Shown: positions 1-7,800, counted from the first letter of the stretch. The stretch is DNA of 64,000 nucleotides from Clostridia bacterium (GCA_026418275.1 JAOABQ010000048.1:1-64000); one strand, 5' to 3'. The notes: generated by a model from the letters alone, not told the origin. Made by a program: numbers and translations.

Positions 1-90
1 TATTACTTTGGTCCTGCTAGGTATAATAATGATCTCCAAAAAATGATAAATGAATACAAAGCGTATTGTGCCAAGTATGGCCATTCTTAA
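1..90 (+). CDS. C-terminal end of a gene cut by the window edge
   Basis: Frame 1 is open from the first base to a TAA at 88-90, giving 29 residues rich in Tyr, Lys and Asn and ending KYGHS. Its stop lies directly before the ribosome binding site AAGGAGTGAG of the next gene, so the two are probably co-transcribed. Too little is present to assign a family; it may be an early gene of inovirus element 1. Confidence 0.45.
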   Translation, partial: YYFGPARYNNDLQKMINEYKAYCAKYGHS

Positions 91-103
91 AAGGAGTGAG
101 GGC

Positions 104-355
104 ATGTCAAGTACAGTTAAAAAGGTTCCGGTAGCGAAGCAAAAAGAAATGATTTGCAAGGAATTTGAATTGATGTGTCATATCAATAATCGTGAAATAT
201 CTCACGTAAGGGCCGATTCACTCACAATCATTCAATGTGTGTTTGAAAATACTCCTTGTCAGGTGGTGGCAGATAAGATTGACTTCAAAGTAACGGACGG
301 GGAGAAGTGGTTATTTGAAGTGCCAAGAGCAACAGCAGTTGGGGGGTGGTGGTAA
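104..355 (+). CDS. Small phage protein of unknown function
   Basis: An 83-residue protein starting at the ATG at 104, chosen because AAGGAGTGAG sits at 91-100. An in-frame ATG at 50 exists but lies inside the preceding reading frame. The protein is mixed-charge, has one Cys pair near residues 18-25, no membrane segment, and ends in a Trp pair. The stop overlaps the next start, implying translational coupling. I recognise no family; its place upstream of the single-strand-binding candidate suggests an early or regulatory role in element 1. Confidence 0.5.
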   Translation: MSSTVKKVPVAKQKEMICKEFELMCHINNREISHVRADSLTIIQCVFENTPCQVVADKIDFKVTDGEKWLFEVPRATAVGGWW

Positions 356-576
356 TAGATTCTTCAAAGGTTATCATGAAACTTAGTGAGTATGATGACA
401 TTAAATATAGGTCTAATAAGTACAATCGGTTGAATCAAATACTTGGAAGGGCTGTTAGAAAGGATTCTGAAAAAGTGGAAATTGATGTTTCTAAGCTTAT
501 AGCAGTTTTAAGGGAAGAGTTTAATTTTGAAGATGATAGGCCTATAAATTTGGTGAATAACTATAACAATTGGTAA
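346..576 (+). CDS. Small phage protein of unknown function (GTG start)
   Basis: A 76-residue basic and acidic protein that overlaps the end of the previous gene by 10 bases. The GTG at 346 lies in a G-run; an alternative ATG is at 376 with AAAGG before it. The sequence (Tyr/Asn-rich N-terminal part, RAVRKDSEKVEIDVSKL in the middle) looks helical and soluble, compatible with a small DNA-binding protein, but no family is recognised. Confidence 0.45.
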   Translation: MVVIDSSKVIMKLSEYDDIKYRSNKYNRLNQILGRAVRKDSEKVEIDVSKLIAVLREEFNFEDDRPINLVNNYNNW

Positions 577-582
577 CTAAAT

Positions 583-698
583 AGGGTAGGGGAATGACAG
601 CTTTGGCGACACCTTGGGGAATGACAGAAATTTGTTTACATAATAACATCTGGGCAACAACCTTTGCAAACACTTATTAAAATTTTAATCCCTACCCT
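583..698. other. Structured non-coding segment with dif-like half-site (element 1)
   Basis: AGGGTAGGG at 583-591 is complementary to CCCTACCCT at 690-698, enclosing about 100 nt. Inside lie two direct copies of GGGGAATGACAG (589-600 and 616-627) and GTTTACATAA at 634-643, the reverse complement of the XerD-type half-site TTATGTAAAC of Firmicute dif. A function as attachment or replication site is inferred, not shown. Confidence 0.4.
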
Positions 699-736
699 TT
701 TAGATAAATTATGAAGGAGGAAGGAGGAATTCTGTA

Positions 737-985
737 ATGAGGAATTTGAGAAATGTTGAAATCTCCGGGGAAAAGCTTGGTCACGAAGATGTAACTAAGG
801 ATAACAAGACTTCTACTACTGTACATATGTTGGTTGGTTATGAATCTGTTAAGGTAACTACCAGGGATGCCGGATTGGCAAATAAGCTTAAGTCATTGCC
901 GAATAGGAAGGAATTGAGGCTTAAAGTTGAAATTCAGTCCTATAAGGATAATTTGTATCTAACCGCACTTGAATTGGTGGGTTAA
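737..985 (+). CDS. Small basic protein, candidate ssDNA-binding protein (gpV-like)
   Basis: 82 residues, start preceded by AAGGAGGAAGGAGG. It is rich in Lys, Thr and Val with alternating beta-strand-like stretches (VHMLVGYESVKVTTRD, LRLKVEIQSY) that suggest a small OB-like fold. In filamentous phages the single-strand-binding protein gene lies just before the small coat genes, which is the position seen here; element 2 has a 99-residue protein in the same place. The sequence does not strongly match a known gpV, so the role is inferred from position, size and charge. Confidence 0.5.
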   Translation: MRNLRNVEISGEKLGHEDVTKDNKTSTTVHMLVGYESVKVTTRDAGLANKLKSLPNRKELRLKVEIQSYKDNLYLTALELVG

Positions 986-988
986 TAG

Positions 989-1171
989 ATGGAAAGCGTG
1001 TATAATTCGGTTTATTCCGGTATTCAAGTTCAGTATCTTAGCAGTATCGACAATAAGTTATCTTTGATCATAATTTTTATTGGTTTGGTCTTAAGTTCAA
1101 TATTCGTTTACTTTTTTATCCGTTATATCTTTATGCGGATAATTAGACAATACATCAGATTTCCGTTGTAA
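989..1171 (+). CDS. Small single-TM inovirus protein (pVII/pIX-like minor coat candidate)
   Basis: 60 residues. It begins MESVYNSVYSGIQVQYLSSI and has one hydrophobic segment at about residues 24-46, followed by a basic tail (RYIFMRIIRQYIRF). The protein at 9892 in element 2 begins MESVWESVY and has the same layout, so the family is conserved between the two phages. It sits 3 bases after the previous stop and 21 bases before the major coat gene, as expected for the pVII/pIX slot. The exact structural role is not proven. Confidence 0.6.
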   Translation: MESVYNSVYSGIQVQYLSSIDNKLSLIIIFIGLVLSSIFVYFFIRYIFMRIIRQYIRFPL

Positions 1172-1192
1172 AAACTGAAAGGGGGACATCAT

Positions 1193-1393
1193 ATGCCGAC
1201 ACCAGTGCCGGGAGCATCTTTGTTAAGCGCTGAAGTTAAAACGATGGTTTCAAATTTTGCGGCATCTTTACCGCCAACCGCTATTGACCTTTTAACTTTA
1301 ATCATTCCAATTGGATTAACTCTATTTGGGATTGGATTTGGGATTAAAAAAGGTATAGGTTGGCTTCAGAGCAAATTAGCCAAAACCGTTTAA
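1193..1393 (+). CDS. Major coat protein candidate, leaderless
   Basis: 66 residues: short acidic/amphipathic N-terminal part, one hydrophobic helix at about 33-51 (LLTLIIPIGLTLFGIGFGI) and a basic C-terminus (KKGIGWLQSKLAK). This is the classic inovirus pVIII layout. The ATG at 1193 follows GAAAGGGGG at good spacing, and there is no signal peptide, unlike its homologue at 10116. The matching mature part in element 2 starts at the shared PTP motif. A terminator follows directly, as after gene VIII of Ff phages. It probably inserts directly, like the leaderless coat protein of phage Pf3. Confidence 0.72.
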   Translation: MPTPVPGASLLSAEVKTMVSNFAASLPPTAIDLLTLIIPIGLTLFGIGFGIKKGIGWLQSKLAKTV

Positions 1394-1417
1394 TGTGACA
1401 GCGACAGCCGGGGCAAC

Positions 1418-1452
1418 AAGGGGAGCAAATATAAAATGCTTCCCTTTTGTTT
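1418..1452 (+). terminator. Intrinsic terminator after the major coat gene (element 1)
   Basis: AAGGGGAGCA pairs with TGCTTCCCTTTT across an A/T loop and is followed by T-rich DNA. Its position, after the abundant coat gene and before the adhesin gene, mirrors the central terminator of Ff phages and that of element 2. Confidence 0.7.
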
Positions 1453-1473
1453 CGAAGAGGGGAGTTGTGTGGA

Positions 1474-3087
1474 ATGAAAAAGTTGGTTGTTTTTTTGTTA
1501 TTGTTTTTGTTTATAGCCAATTTAAATGTTTTTGCAGAGGAGCAGGAATATGTACGGCCTGATTGGGGTATTGACCGTTCATATAACTATAATCTTGTGT
1601 ATTCTTTTTTGATGCCCGATGGGGTTACAAGAAAGTATGTTGCGCTTAACTCTACAGGTCCTTATGGTATTGGGCAACATCCTGACGGGTATGAAATTTT
1701 CATGAATGGTTCTGGGCAATTACATGGTCTTTGGAAAGTAGATCAAAGTGTTACAAATTTTGATGTAGTTTCTTACGATAGAAAGGGTGAAACAATTTCT
1801 ACTTTTGATCAGTCATTTCGAATTGAGTTTTCGAATTATATTTTTTATGATCGCAATGGAAAGCAGTGCAACCCACCAACGGTAATGTCACCAGATATGG
1901 GGCCTTATTTGGACTATTATATATCAGATAATGCAAATTTATTATCTCATTCAGATTGGCAAAAAGTTTTGGAGATAGAAAAGAAATTCGAGCAAAATCT
2001 TGATATGCAATTCTTTGTACATACATTTCCTGATAAGTTGGCTGACGAAGAAAAAGTAATGGAGGAGTTGGGGAACGTCAAAAGTTCAACTGGTCGGGGT
2101 TCATTTACGCTTGTAGTATATAAACAGCCGGATGTTAACATGTGGCGTGTAGGGATAGGGCTTAGTAGTTACTTTTATCATATGTTCCCCATGGATGATC
2201 ACTCATTGATCACCTGGGACTTTTTCGGCTCAATACCTCAGGCAGGGGACTTTAAAGGTGATAACTTAGCAAGATTTTTTGATCGTGTATATAATCACTT
2301 TGTAGATCATGCTGACGATCGTGTTTGGCACTATCCATATAAATCTGTTTGGGATAGACCAGATTATTTTAAGTTGGATTATTTTTACAATAGAGATGCT
2401 AGTAGCTATTTGTTAAAGTCTCAAAAGCTGCCGTCGGAATCTGTTAATTGGGCAATTGGTTTGTCGTGGTATTATGATGATTATTCGATGGATGCAGATT
2501 TATTGTCTGGAGATATTTTTTTTACGGATGATTTAACTCCTGTTTGGTTTTGGGATTTAGGAGGTGAAATGCCAGGGCAAACGCAAACTACACCCATACC
2601 AACGCCTACTCCGATTAGGACACCGGGTCCGGTTTATACACCACCATTTCAAGTTACACCAATTAATACTCCGACACCGCCAAGGCATGTTCCCGGTGGA
2701 GGGCCTATAAGTGAAATTAACCCAAAAGCGCCGGATGAACTGAAAAAAGGTGTGACAGGAAAATTGCCTGTAGATAAATTAAAAAAGAGTTTTGAGAAGC
2801 TAACTCAATTAACTCAGGCAGATTATAAAACGTTGGCGCCAAAAATAAAGATGAATATGAAAAAAATAGTTGGTGCTTCTACTAAGCATATTTCTCCCGG
2901 AAGCGAATCGCTCAATAAATTCAAAGATGAAGAAACCGTTGTTGTGGATTTTGGAAAGCTCAATGATTTTAAGTTTCTTGGGATATCGGTAATTGAATAT
3001 TTTAGGGGACTAATAACAGCATTTCTTATATTTAAAACTGCTTTGTATGTATGGCACAAAATTATACCTTCTAAGGCTATAGAATAG
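1474..3087 (+). CDS. Secreted, C-terminally anchored pIII-like adsorption protein
   Basis: 537 residues. The ATG at 1474 is chosen over one at 1447 because GAGGGGAG precedes it and the homologue in element 2 starts at the same MKKL. A signal peptide covers residues 1-21 (cleavage near FAEEQ). A Trp/Tyr-rich ectodomain follows; about 152-275 resembles a TPM/TLP18.3 fold (SHSDWQKVLEIEKKFEQ, GRGSFTLVVYKQ, WRVGIGLSSY). A Pro/Thr linker lies at about 371-408, then an ordered region and a C-terminal TM helix at about 507-525. This is the build of a phage tip protein with stalk and anchor. DNA for residues about 68-110 is nearly identical to element 2. Confidence 0.72.
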   Translation: MKKLVVFLLLFLFIANLNVFAEEQEYVRPDWGIDRSYNYNLVYSFLMPDGVTRKYVALNSTGPYGIGQHPDGYEIFMNGSGQLHGLWKVDQSVTNFDVVSYDRKGETISTFDQSFRIEFSNYIFYDRNGKQCNPPTVMSPDMGPYLDYYISDNANLLSHSDWQKVLEIEKKFEQNLDMQFFVHTFPDKLADEEKVMEELGNVKSSTGRGSFTLVVYKQPDVNMWRVGIGLSSYFYHMFPMDDHSLITWDFFGSIPQAGDFKGDNLARFFDRVYNHFVDHADDRVWHYPYKSVWDRPDYFKLDYFYNRDASSYLLKSQKLPSESVNWAIGLSWYYDDYSMDADLLSGDIFFTDDLTPVWFWDLGGEMPGQTQTTPIPTPTPIRTPGPVYTPPFQVTPINTPTPPRHVPGGGPISEINPKAPDELKKGVTGKLPVDKLKKSFEKLTQLTQADYKTLAPKIKMNMKKIVGASTKHISPGSESLNKFKDEETVVVDFGKLNDFKFLGISVIEYFRGLITAFLIFKTALYVWHKIIPSKAIE

Positions 3088-3100
3088 GAGGTATGTGGCT

Positions 3101-3439
3101 ATGGTTGATTGGTTGCTTGGTAAATTAGTTGATCTGATTTCTGATCTAATAGGCGGTTTATTTAATATTATTGGGAACGTTTTGATGTTTATTATTAATA
3201 CGATTCTCAGATTCTTGATAACTATATTAGATAAATTGCTTCCTAGTATTGGCCTGACTGATGATTTTATGGCTAAGCTGGATAGTGCGATTTCTACTAT
3301 TATGGAATTGATAAATAGTGTAGCTTTCTTTATACCGATTGATATTTTTGTATTGTGTTTAACAACGGTGCTGATTGTTGATAACTCCGCTTTAATAATG
3401 AGAATAGGTCAATGGATTTTGAAATTGATAAGGGGGTAA
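3101..3439 (+). CDS. pVI-like hydrophobic tip/assembly membrane protein
   Basis: 112 residues with three hydrophobic stretches (about 12-45, a middle amphipathic part, and 80-105). The ATG at 3101 is chosen because AGGAGG lies at 3087-3092; a GTG at 3095 is too close. The motif IINTILRFLIT is conserved with the protein at 12082. Placed between the adhesin and Zot genes, it occupies the position of pVI in filamentous phages, where pVI with pIII caps the virion end. Confidence 0.65.
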   Translation: MVDWLLGKLVDLISDLIGGLFNIIGNVLMFIINTILRFLITILDKLLPSIGLTDDFMAKLDSAISTIMELINSVAFFIPIDIFVLCLTTVLIVDNSALIMRIGQWILKLIRG

Positions 3440-3443
3440 TAGT

Positions 3444-4364
3444 GTGATAGTAGCATTGATAAAGGTATTGTTGTATATCATATTGTATTTGTTTATTTTG
3501 ATGTTTGCTATATTTTTAGTTCAAACAGTTTATGTGTGTTTTAAGAATAGGTCGAAGCGTAAACATGCTTTGAAAATTAGAATAAAACATAAATTATTTC
3601 ACATTCGGGATTTTCAGTACTTGTTTTTATTTGAGTTCATCAAGTGGGTAATAATAGACATTTTACGTGGTAAGGATAGATTTAAATTATTCGGAATTTG
3701 GGCATTTACCGGGTATTACGGTCAAGGTAAAACGATTGGTGCTGTGACATTTGCTTTGAGACTAAAAAAAAGGTATAAGGATATAAAGATTTACACTAAC
3801 TTCAATATGCGTGGTCAAGATGGGAAAATTACTTGTCCGGAGGATATTGTGAAGCTTGAATTTGTGGAAGGGCGTAAAATTATCATATTTGACGAGATTC
3901 AAAGCACTTTTAGTAGCACTTCATGGGCTGATTTTCCTTTGGAACTACTTTGGGGGCTTACACAATGTAGAAAGAATCAAATGTGTGTATTTGCTAGTAC
4001 TCCGGTCTACACTAGAATGTCTATTCAATTGAGAGAATCAACCGATAAGGTAATTGTTTGTAAAAATGTCTTTAATCTTGATCGCTGGTTCCGGTACAAG
4101 TTTTATAGAGCGGAAGATTACGAAGAGTACCGGGAAAATAAGCTAAAGCTTTTGCAAAATTGCTTGATGACAATAGCGTTTGTTGCATCTGATAAGCATT
4201 ATAAAAGATATAACACAAAGGAAATAGTTCAAAGGTTCGAATTGGAAGATCAAAAGGGAAGTAAAGGTGTTTCTTCTAAAAAACTTGCTGATTTAAAAAA
4301 TGAACTAATTAAGAGGTTTGAAGAACGGTTTACGAAGATTGAAAAATCTATAAAAACAGCGTAA
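3444..4364 (+). CDS. zot: Zot-family virion assembly ATPase (pI-like)
   Basis: 306 residues, GTG start with AAGGGGG upstream. An N-terminal TM helix (about 3-32) is followed by a basic stretch and a P-loop domain: Walker A GYYGQGKT at 90-97, Walker B IIIFDEIQ at about 146-153, then a sensor-like region ELLWGLTQCRKNQ. This is the zonula occludens toxin-like ATPase that extrudes filamentous virions. In Ff pI the ATPase is N-terminal and the TM follows; here the TM precedes the ATPase and there is no large outer domain, which fits a host without an outer membrane. The gene end overlaps a strong hairpin. Confidence 0.85.
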   Translation: MIVALIKVLLYIILYLFILMFAIFLVQTVYVCFKNRSKRKHALKIRIKHKLFHIRDFQYLFLFEFIKWVIIDILRGKDRFKLFGIWAFTGYYGQGKTIGAVTFALRLKKRYKDIKIYTNFNMRGQDGKITCPEDIVKLEFVEGRKIIIFDEIQSTFSSTSWADFPLELLWGLTQCRKNQMCVFASTPVYTRMSIQLRESTDKVIVCKNVFNLDRWFRYKFYRAEDYEEYRENKLKLLQNCLMTIAFVASDKHYKRYNTKEIVQRFELEDQKGSKGVSSKKLADLKNELIKRFEERFTKIEKSIKTA

Positions 4365-4410
4365 GCCAGGTGGGTTTCGGAAGCGGAAGCCCGAAACCCC
4401 GGCACGCTGT
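4358..4410. other. Strong hairpin at the zot end, candidate packaging signal (element 1)
   Basis: GGGTTTCGG (4373-4381) pairs perfectly with CCGAAACCC (4392-4400). Outer pairs GCC/GGC and CAGCGT/ACGCTG extend the stem. There is no T-tract, so it is not an ordinary terminator. It overlaps the zot stop codon; element 2 has an equally strong hairpin at the same place. Filamentous phages carry their packaging hairpin at the start of the intergenic region. Confidence 0.5.
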
Positions 4411-4735
4411 AGCTTTAATAAATAAAAGTAATGTCTTGAATTTTCTACATAAAAAATCATCGGCGCAGCCGATTAATTCCGTTTCCGATTAGAATCGACC
4501 ATAAAGGATGACCCGTGAGTATGATTGAAATTCCGACAAGCTCCAGGGCCGGAGCGCGCAGGCCATGGTAAGCTAGAACGCTTGTAAGTACTTGTTTACG
4601 AGGCGGGGCGTCCACAGTCAAGCAAGGTCTAATTAATGTTATTCGGGGAACTGTATTATGTAAACCTTTTTCAACAGACCACTTTGATAAGATTTAAGAA
4701 AGTAAAAGGAAAATCTTTAGGTAAGGGTGAAAATA
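4365..4735. other. Hairpin-rich intergenic region of element 1 (origin/packaging candidate)
   Basis: 370 bases without a gene. Visible structures: ATCGGC/GCCGAT hairpin at 4459-4473, GCTCC/GGAGC hairpin at 4540-4555, the motif GATGACCCGTGAG at 4507-4519 (its core recurs at 8739-8813), and TTATGTAAAC at 4656-4665, identical to the XerD arm of Firmicute dif. Density of secondary structure is typical of a ssDNA phage intergenic region. Confidence 0.45.
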
Positions 4736-4879
4736 ATGGATTGTCCAACATGTAGTACTGAAATGATAAGAGAAAACCCTGTTTATAAAGTATTGATTTG
4801 CCCATTGTGTGGGTATGAGGAATTTATTGAAATACCAGAAGAATTTTATGAAGATATAAACAAGTTCCAAAACAAATAA
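4736..4879 (+). CDS. Small zinc-ribbon protein
   Basis: A 47-residue ORF (MDCPTCSTEM...LICPLCGYEEF) with two CPxC knuckles, CPTC at 3-6 and CPLC at about 22-25, an evident zinc ribbon. The weak ribosome binding site is GGTAAGGGTG. It lies in the accessory segment of element 1 between zot and rep. Function unknown; a small regulator or RNA-polymerase-binding protein is possible. Confidence 0.55.
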   Translation: MDCPTCSTEMIRENPVYKVLICPLCGYEEFIEIPEEFYEDINKFQNK

Positions 4880-4916
4880 GAAAAGCGGTATGTTAGTTAA
4901 ATAGGAGGGTTTTAAA

Positions 4917-5057
4917 ATGGCTACTTTTAGATGTGAATGTGGTTGTAGCGAGATAGTATCAAAAGAAAAGGATGAAGATTACGGGCAATATTACATAATA
5001 GTTGAATGCCAGAATTGTGGGTTTTATTGGGAAGGGTATTACGGCTACTTTGAATAG
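4917..5057 (+). CDS. Small zinc-ribbon-like protein
   Basis: 46 residues (MATFRCECGCSEIV...VECQNCGFYWEGYYGYFE) with CxCxC at 6-10 and CQNC at 31-34, preceded by AGGAGG. Two metal-binding knuckles plus a Tyr-rich acidic tail. Same accessory block as the preceding zinc-ribbon gene, 37 bases downstream. Function unknown. Confidence 0.55.
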   Translation: MATFRCECGCSEIVSKEKDEDYGQYYIIVECQNCGFYWEGYYGYFE

Positions 5058-5070
5058 TTTGGAGGATTTT

Positions 5071-5169
5071 ATGGTTTTATTTAATTTTATTTACGATTTG
5101 ATTATTTTGGCTTGCGTAGTTTTTTATGTTTTGTATGTGAAACGTGTTTTTAAATGTGATTATAGATAA
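5071..5169 (+). CDS. 32-residue single-TM protein
   Basis: ATG at 5071 preceded by TTTGGAGGATTTT. The product is almost wholly a hydrophobic helix (LIILACVVFYVLYV) with a basic Cys-containing tail (KRVFKCDYR). Too short to classify; it could be another minor virion or membrane protein of element 1. Confidence 0.4.
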   Translation: MVLFNFIYDLIILACVVFYVLYVKRVFKCDYR

Positions 5170-5202
5170 TTGTATTTGGCTTATTAATAAGGGGGGATTG
5201 TT

Positions 5203-5418
5203 ATGAATTTTTTAGATCGATTAGAAAATGACTTAGCTTATATTGATTATAGAGTGGATGCATTTTTTCAAAGTTTAATTGATTATATTACAATGTTTAA
5301 TGATAAATATCCTCACGTGGTTATAATTTCTGTTTTGCTTGCTCCTGTGTTTTTAACGGTAGTTGCCTTATTTTATTGTTTTTTGGATGATAGATTAAGA
5401 GAAATGAGGCAAAAGTAA
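5203..5418 (+). CDS. Small membrane protein of element 1
   Basis: 71 residues, start preceded by AAGGGGGG. An acidic N-terminal part with many Asp/Tyr residues (about 1-40) is followed by one TM helix at about 43-62 and a short charged tail. It is the last gene before the rep leader. No family recognised; a minor coat or superinfection-exclusion role is only a guess. Confidence 0.5.
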   Translation: MNFLDRLENDLAYIDYRVDAFFQSLIDYITMFNDKYPHVVIISVLLAPVFLTVVALFYCFLDDRLREMRQK

Positions 5419-5422
5419 GTTT

Positions 5423-5446
5423 CCCCCCTCCTTGCTATTAGGGGGG
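5423..5446. other. C/G-run hairpin upstream of rep (element 1)
   Basis: CCCCCCT (5423-5429) pairs with AGGGGGG (5440-5446). A second imperfect stem TTTGAA/TTCAAA lies near 5487-5509, and GTTTACATAA at 5530-5539 is another XerD-like half-site in reverse orientation. These precede the initiator gene and could be terminator, origin or attachment elements. Confidence 0.4.
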
Positions 5447-5562
5447 GTCACAGCCCCAGACCTTGCGGGAATTTCCTTAGAAAAGCCTTTGAAGTTATTC
5501 GCATTTCAAATCTTTTTATAGAAAATCAAGTTTACATAATATATGTTTAAGGGGTGAGTTAT

Positions 5563-6762
5563 ATGTTGTTTAATATTGATACTGTAGAGTTCTCTTTTGA
5601 TATAGCTTATGATCAAAATACTAAAAAAATATTAGATGCTCTTGAAACTAAAAAGTCGGTTCAATATATAAATGATAATGAAGGTTCCGGTGAAAAAGTT
5701 TTATATAAAATTGGCGGCTATGAATTTGAGGTTTTAGGAAATGGAAAGAAGGGATTTGCTTACATTCTTCATAATTCTTTTTTTGAAATTAACATTGCCC
5801 GATATCGCTCAAAAAATAAAGATATGTTTCCTATATTTGTTCGAATTAAACAAGAAGGTTTATGGGTTGAAAAATATGAAACTTTATATTGGAGAGCATT
5901 TGAATTAATAAATGATAATGTAGGCTTAGTAACTGCTGATAAAATCAGTAGATTAGATATATGTTTGCATACTGATAAGTTTGTTGTCAGGGAAAATGAA
6001 TTGGAAGGATGGAAAGGTTCTTTTCGGAATTTTGAACCGCATTATTTTAATAGAAAAGTAAATGCTTTGTGTTTTGGTGCTCGTGGAAGTGCTGTTTATT
6101 GTAGGGTGTATGATAAGACATTGGAAGTAAAGCAAAAAAGAAAAAACTGGTTTTTCGAGATATGGAAAAGGAACAATTTAGACACTAAAAATGTATGGAA
6201 TATAGAATTTGAATTAAGGCGTGATTTCTTTAGGGGTCACGGTATTGATACAGTAGCACAAGCTTTTAGTAGTATAAATGATATCTGGATTAAAATGGTG
6301 AATAAATGGTTGGTGAGGATAGATAGAGATAATAGTAAAACCGAAAGATGTACGATTGATGCATTTTGGCTAGATGTAATGAAACTAAAGCAATCAAAAG
6401 TTGAATTACTGAAATTAGAAGAACAGCAAAAATCAAAGATTGAAACTGTTATTCCTGCACTTTGTGGCTATTTATCGACATTTGCAAGTCTAATTAATGT
6501 CTGTGACATTGATACAGCTAAGAATATATTAAAAGCTTATAGTAATAGCTATTATAAGGCTAAAAAGACAACCTTTGACAGCCAAACAAAGAAAAAAATC
6601 CAACTATTAAAAGGGATACCTGATATAAAAATATTTGATATTGATGCTGTTAAGAAAGGTTTTTATGACAGTATTAAAGAGGTTGCTATTCCATCGGCTA
6701 CTGGAGAGTTTTATTACTTTGATGAAAATGAAGATGTAGACGGATTATTATATGCTCAATAA
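5563..6762 (+). CDS. Rolling-circle replication initiator, Rep_trans/RstA-like
   Basis: 399 residues. The ATG at 5563 is chosen because AAGGGGTGA is 5-6 bases upstream; a GTG at 5554 lies within that site. Motifs resemble phage/plasmid initiators of the Rep_trans type (as RstA of CTXphi): SRLDICLHTD at about 129-138, GARGSAVYCRVYDKTLE at 172-188 including the putative nicking-centre Tyr, and NIEFELRRDFF at 213-223. Such proteins nick the double-strand origin to start rolling-circle synthesis. Element 2 uses a different initiator family, so the replication module was exchanged. Helical C-terminal part of unknown role. Confidence 0.75.
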   Translation: MLFNIDTVEFSFDIAYDQNTKKILDALETKKSVQYINDNEGSGEKVLYKIGGYEFEVLGNGKKGFAYILHNSFFEINIARYRSKNKDMFPIFVRIKQEGLWVEKYETLYWRAFELINDNVGLVTADKISRLDICLHTDKFVVRENELEGWKGSFRNFEPHYFNRKVNALCFGARGSAVYCRVYDKTLEVKQKRKNWFFEIWKRNNLDTKNVWNIEFELRRDFFRGHGIDTVAQAFSSINDIWIKMVNKWLVRIDRDNSKTERCTIDAFWLDVMKLKQSKVELLKLEEQQKSKIETVIPALCGYLSTFASLINVCDIDTAKNILKAYSNSYYKAKKTTFDSQTKKKIQLLKGIPDIKIFDIDAVKKGFYDSIKEVAIPSATGEFYYFDENEDVDGLLYAQ

Positions 6763-6778
6763 TTTTATTGTTATTAAT

Positions 6779-6960
6779 TCTTATGTAAGAACCGGCTGTT
6801 AAAAAATCTTATGTATGTAGCTGCCAATTGAGTCTTATGTATTAACCTGGTCTTATGTATGTAGCTGCCGATTAAGTCCTATATATTAAGTTGGTCTTAT
6901 GTATGAAGCCGGGGTCTTATGTATTAATTCAGTATTTAAAAATCTTATGTAAGGAGCTGC
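6779..6960 (+). repeat. Array of degenerate TCTTATGTA direct repeats, left of methyltransferase
   Basis: Eight copies start near 6779, 6807, 6833, 6851, 6877, 6895, 6915 and 6943. Two flavours tend to alternate: one continues TGTAGCTGCC, the other TxAAxCCGG. Spacing is irregular, 16-28 bases. The array fills the rep-methyltransferase gap and the last copy overlaps the AAGGAG ribosome binding site of the methyltransferase. Iterons or protein-binding sites are plausible. Confidence 0.7.
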
Positions 6961-6966
6961 GCAAAC

Positions 6967-7800
6967 ATGAAAATATTAGACTTATTCTGCTGTGCTGGTG
7001 GTGCGAGTATGGGGTTGTATAAGGAGTTAAAGCCTGAATGTATTGTAGGAGTTGATATAAAGCCTCAAAAAGAGTACCCTTTTCAGTTATTAAATAAAAA
7101 TGTAATGGACTTGGATGTGAATTTTTTAAAAGAATTTGATTTTATATGGGCAAGTCCTCCATGCCAAAATTATAGTAAAGTTTGTAAATGGAATGGAAGA
7201 AATTATCCTGATTTAGTAGATGCAGTTAGAGATATGTTGCTAAAAGCTGATAGGCCGTATGTTATGGAAAATGTTCCAGGAGCGCCTTTAAGAAATGATT
7301 TAATGTTATGTGGTGAAATGTTCGGAATTGGTGTAATAAGGCATAGATTCTTTGAAATTAATGGATTTAAGGTAGTTCAGCCGATGCATAAAAAGCATTC
7401 CGGTAAGGTTATTAATGGTGATTTTGTAACTTGTGCTGGTAATGGTGCTCATGGTTCTTCAAAAATAAGTGATTGGCAAAAGGCAATGGAAATCGATTGG
7501 ACTAGAGATAAATGGGCAATAGCACAGGCAGTTCCACCAGTTTATAGTCAATACATAGCATCATTTTATATTGGAAAACCAAATTTTGATTTATTGAATG
7601 AGTGTCCTGTAAAAGTTTATGATGATGATTGGTATTATCAGCAGGAAAATGTTATGTGTGGTAAGGAAAATTGCAAGTGCAAAAAAGGTATTTTGCATGG
7701 ACCGTATTGGTACAAGTATAAAGAAATTAATGGAAAAAAGATTAAAAAGTATATTGGTAAAAATCTTATGTATGTAGCTGCTAATCAATCTTATGTATGA
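6967..7800 (+). CDS. C5-cytosine DNA methyltransferase with C-terminal DUF6788-like domain
   Basis: 277 residues. Motif I LDLFCCAGGASMG (4-16), catalytic motif IV SPPCQ (63-67, Cys66), motif VI ENV (101-103), HRFFE (126-130) and the end motif QAVPPVYSQYI (187-197) identify a compact 5-methylcytosine methyltransferase. Residues about 212-265 add a small Cys-rich domain (CGKENCKCKK, HGPYWYKY) like DUF6788. The last 12 residues are encoded by the flanking TCTTATGTA repeats. No cognate restriction enzyme is seen, so this is an orphan enzyme, probably protecting phage DNA or marking it. It lies downstream of rep. Confidence 0.85.
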   Translation: MKILDLFCCAGGASMGLYKELKPECIVGVDIKPQKEYPFQLLNKNVMDLDVNFLKEFDFIWASPPCQNYSKVCKWNGRNYPDLVDAVRDMLLKADRPYVMENVPGAPLRNDLMLCGEMFGIGVIRHRFFEINGFKVVQPMHKKHSGKVINGDFVTCAGNGAHGSSKISDWQKAMEIDWTRDKWAIAQAVPPVYSQYIASFYIGKPNFDLLNECPVKVYDDDWYYQQENVMCGKENCKCKKGILHGPYWYKYKEINGKKIKKYIGKNLMYVAANQSYV

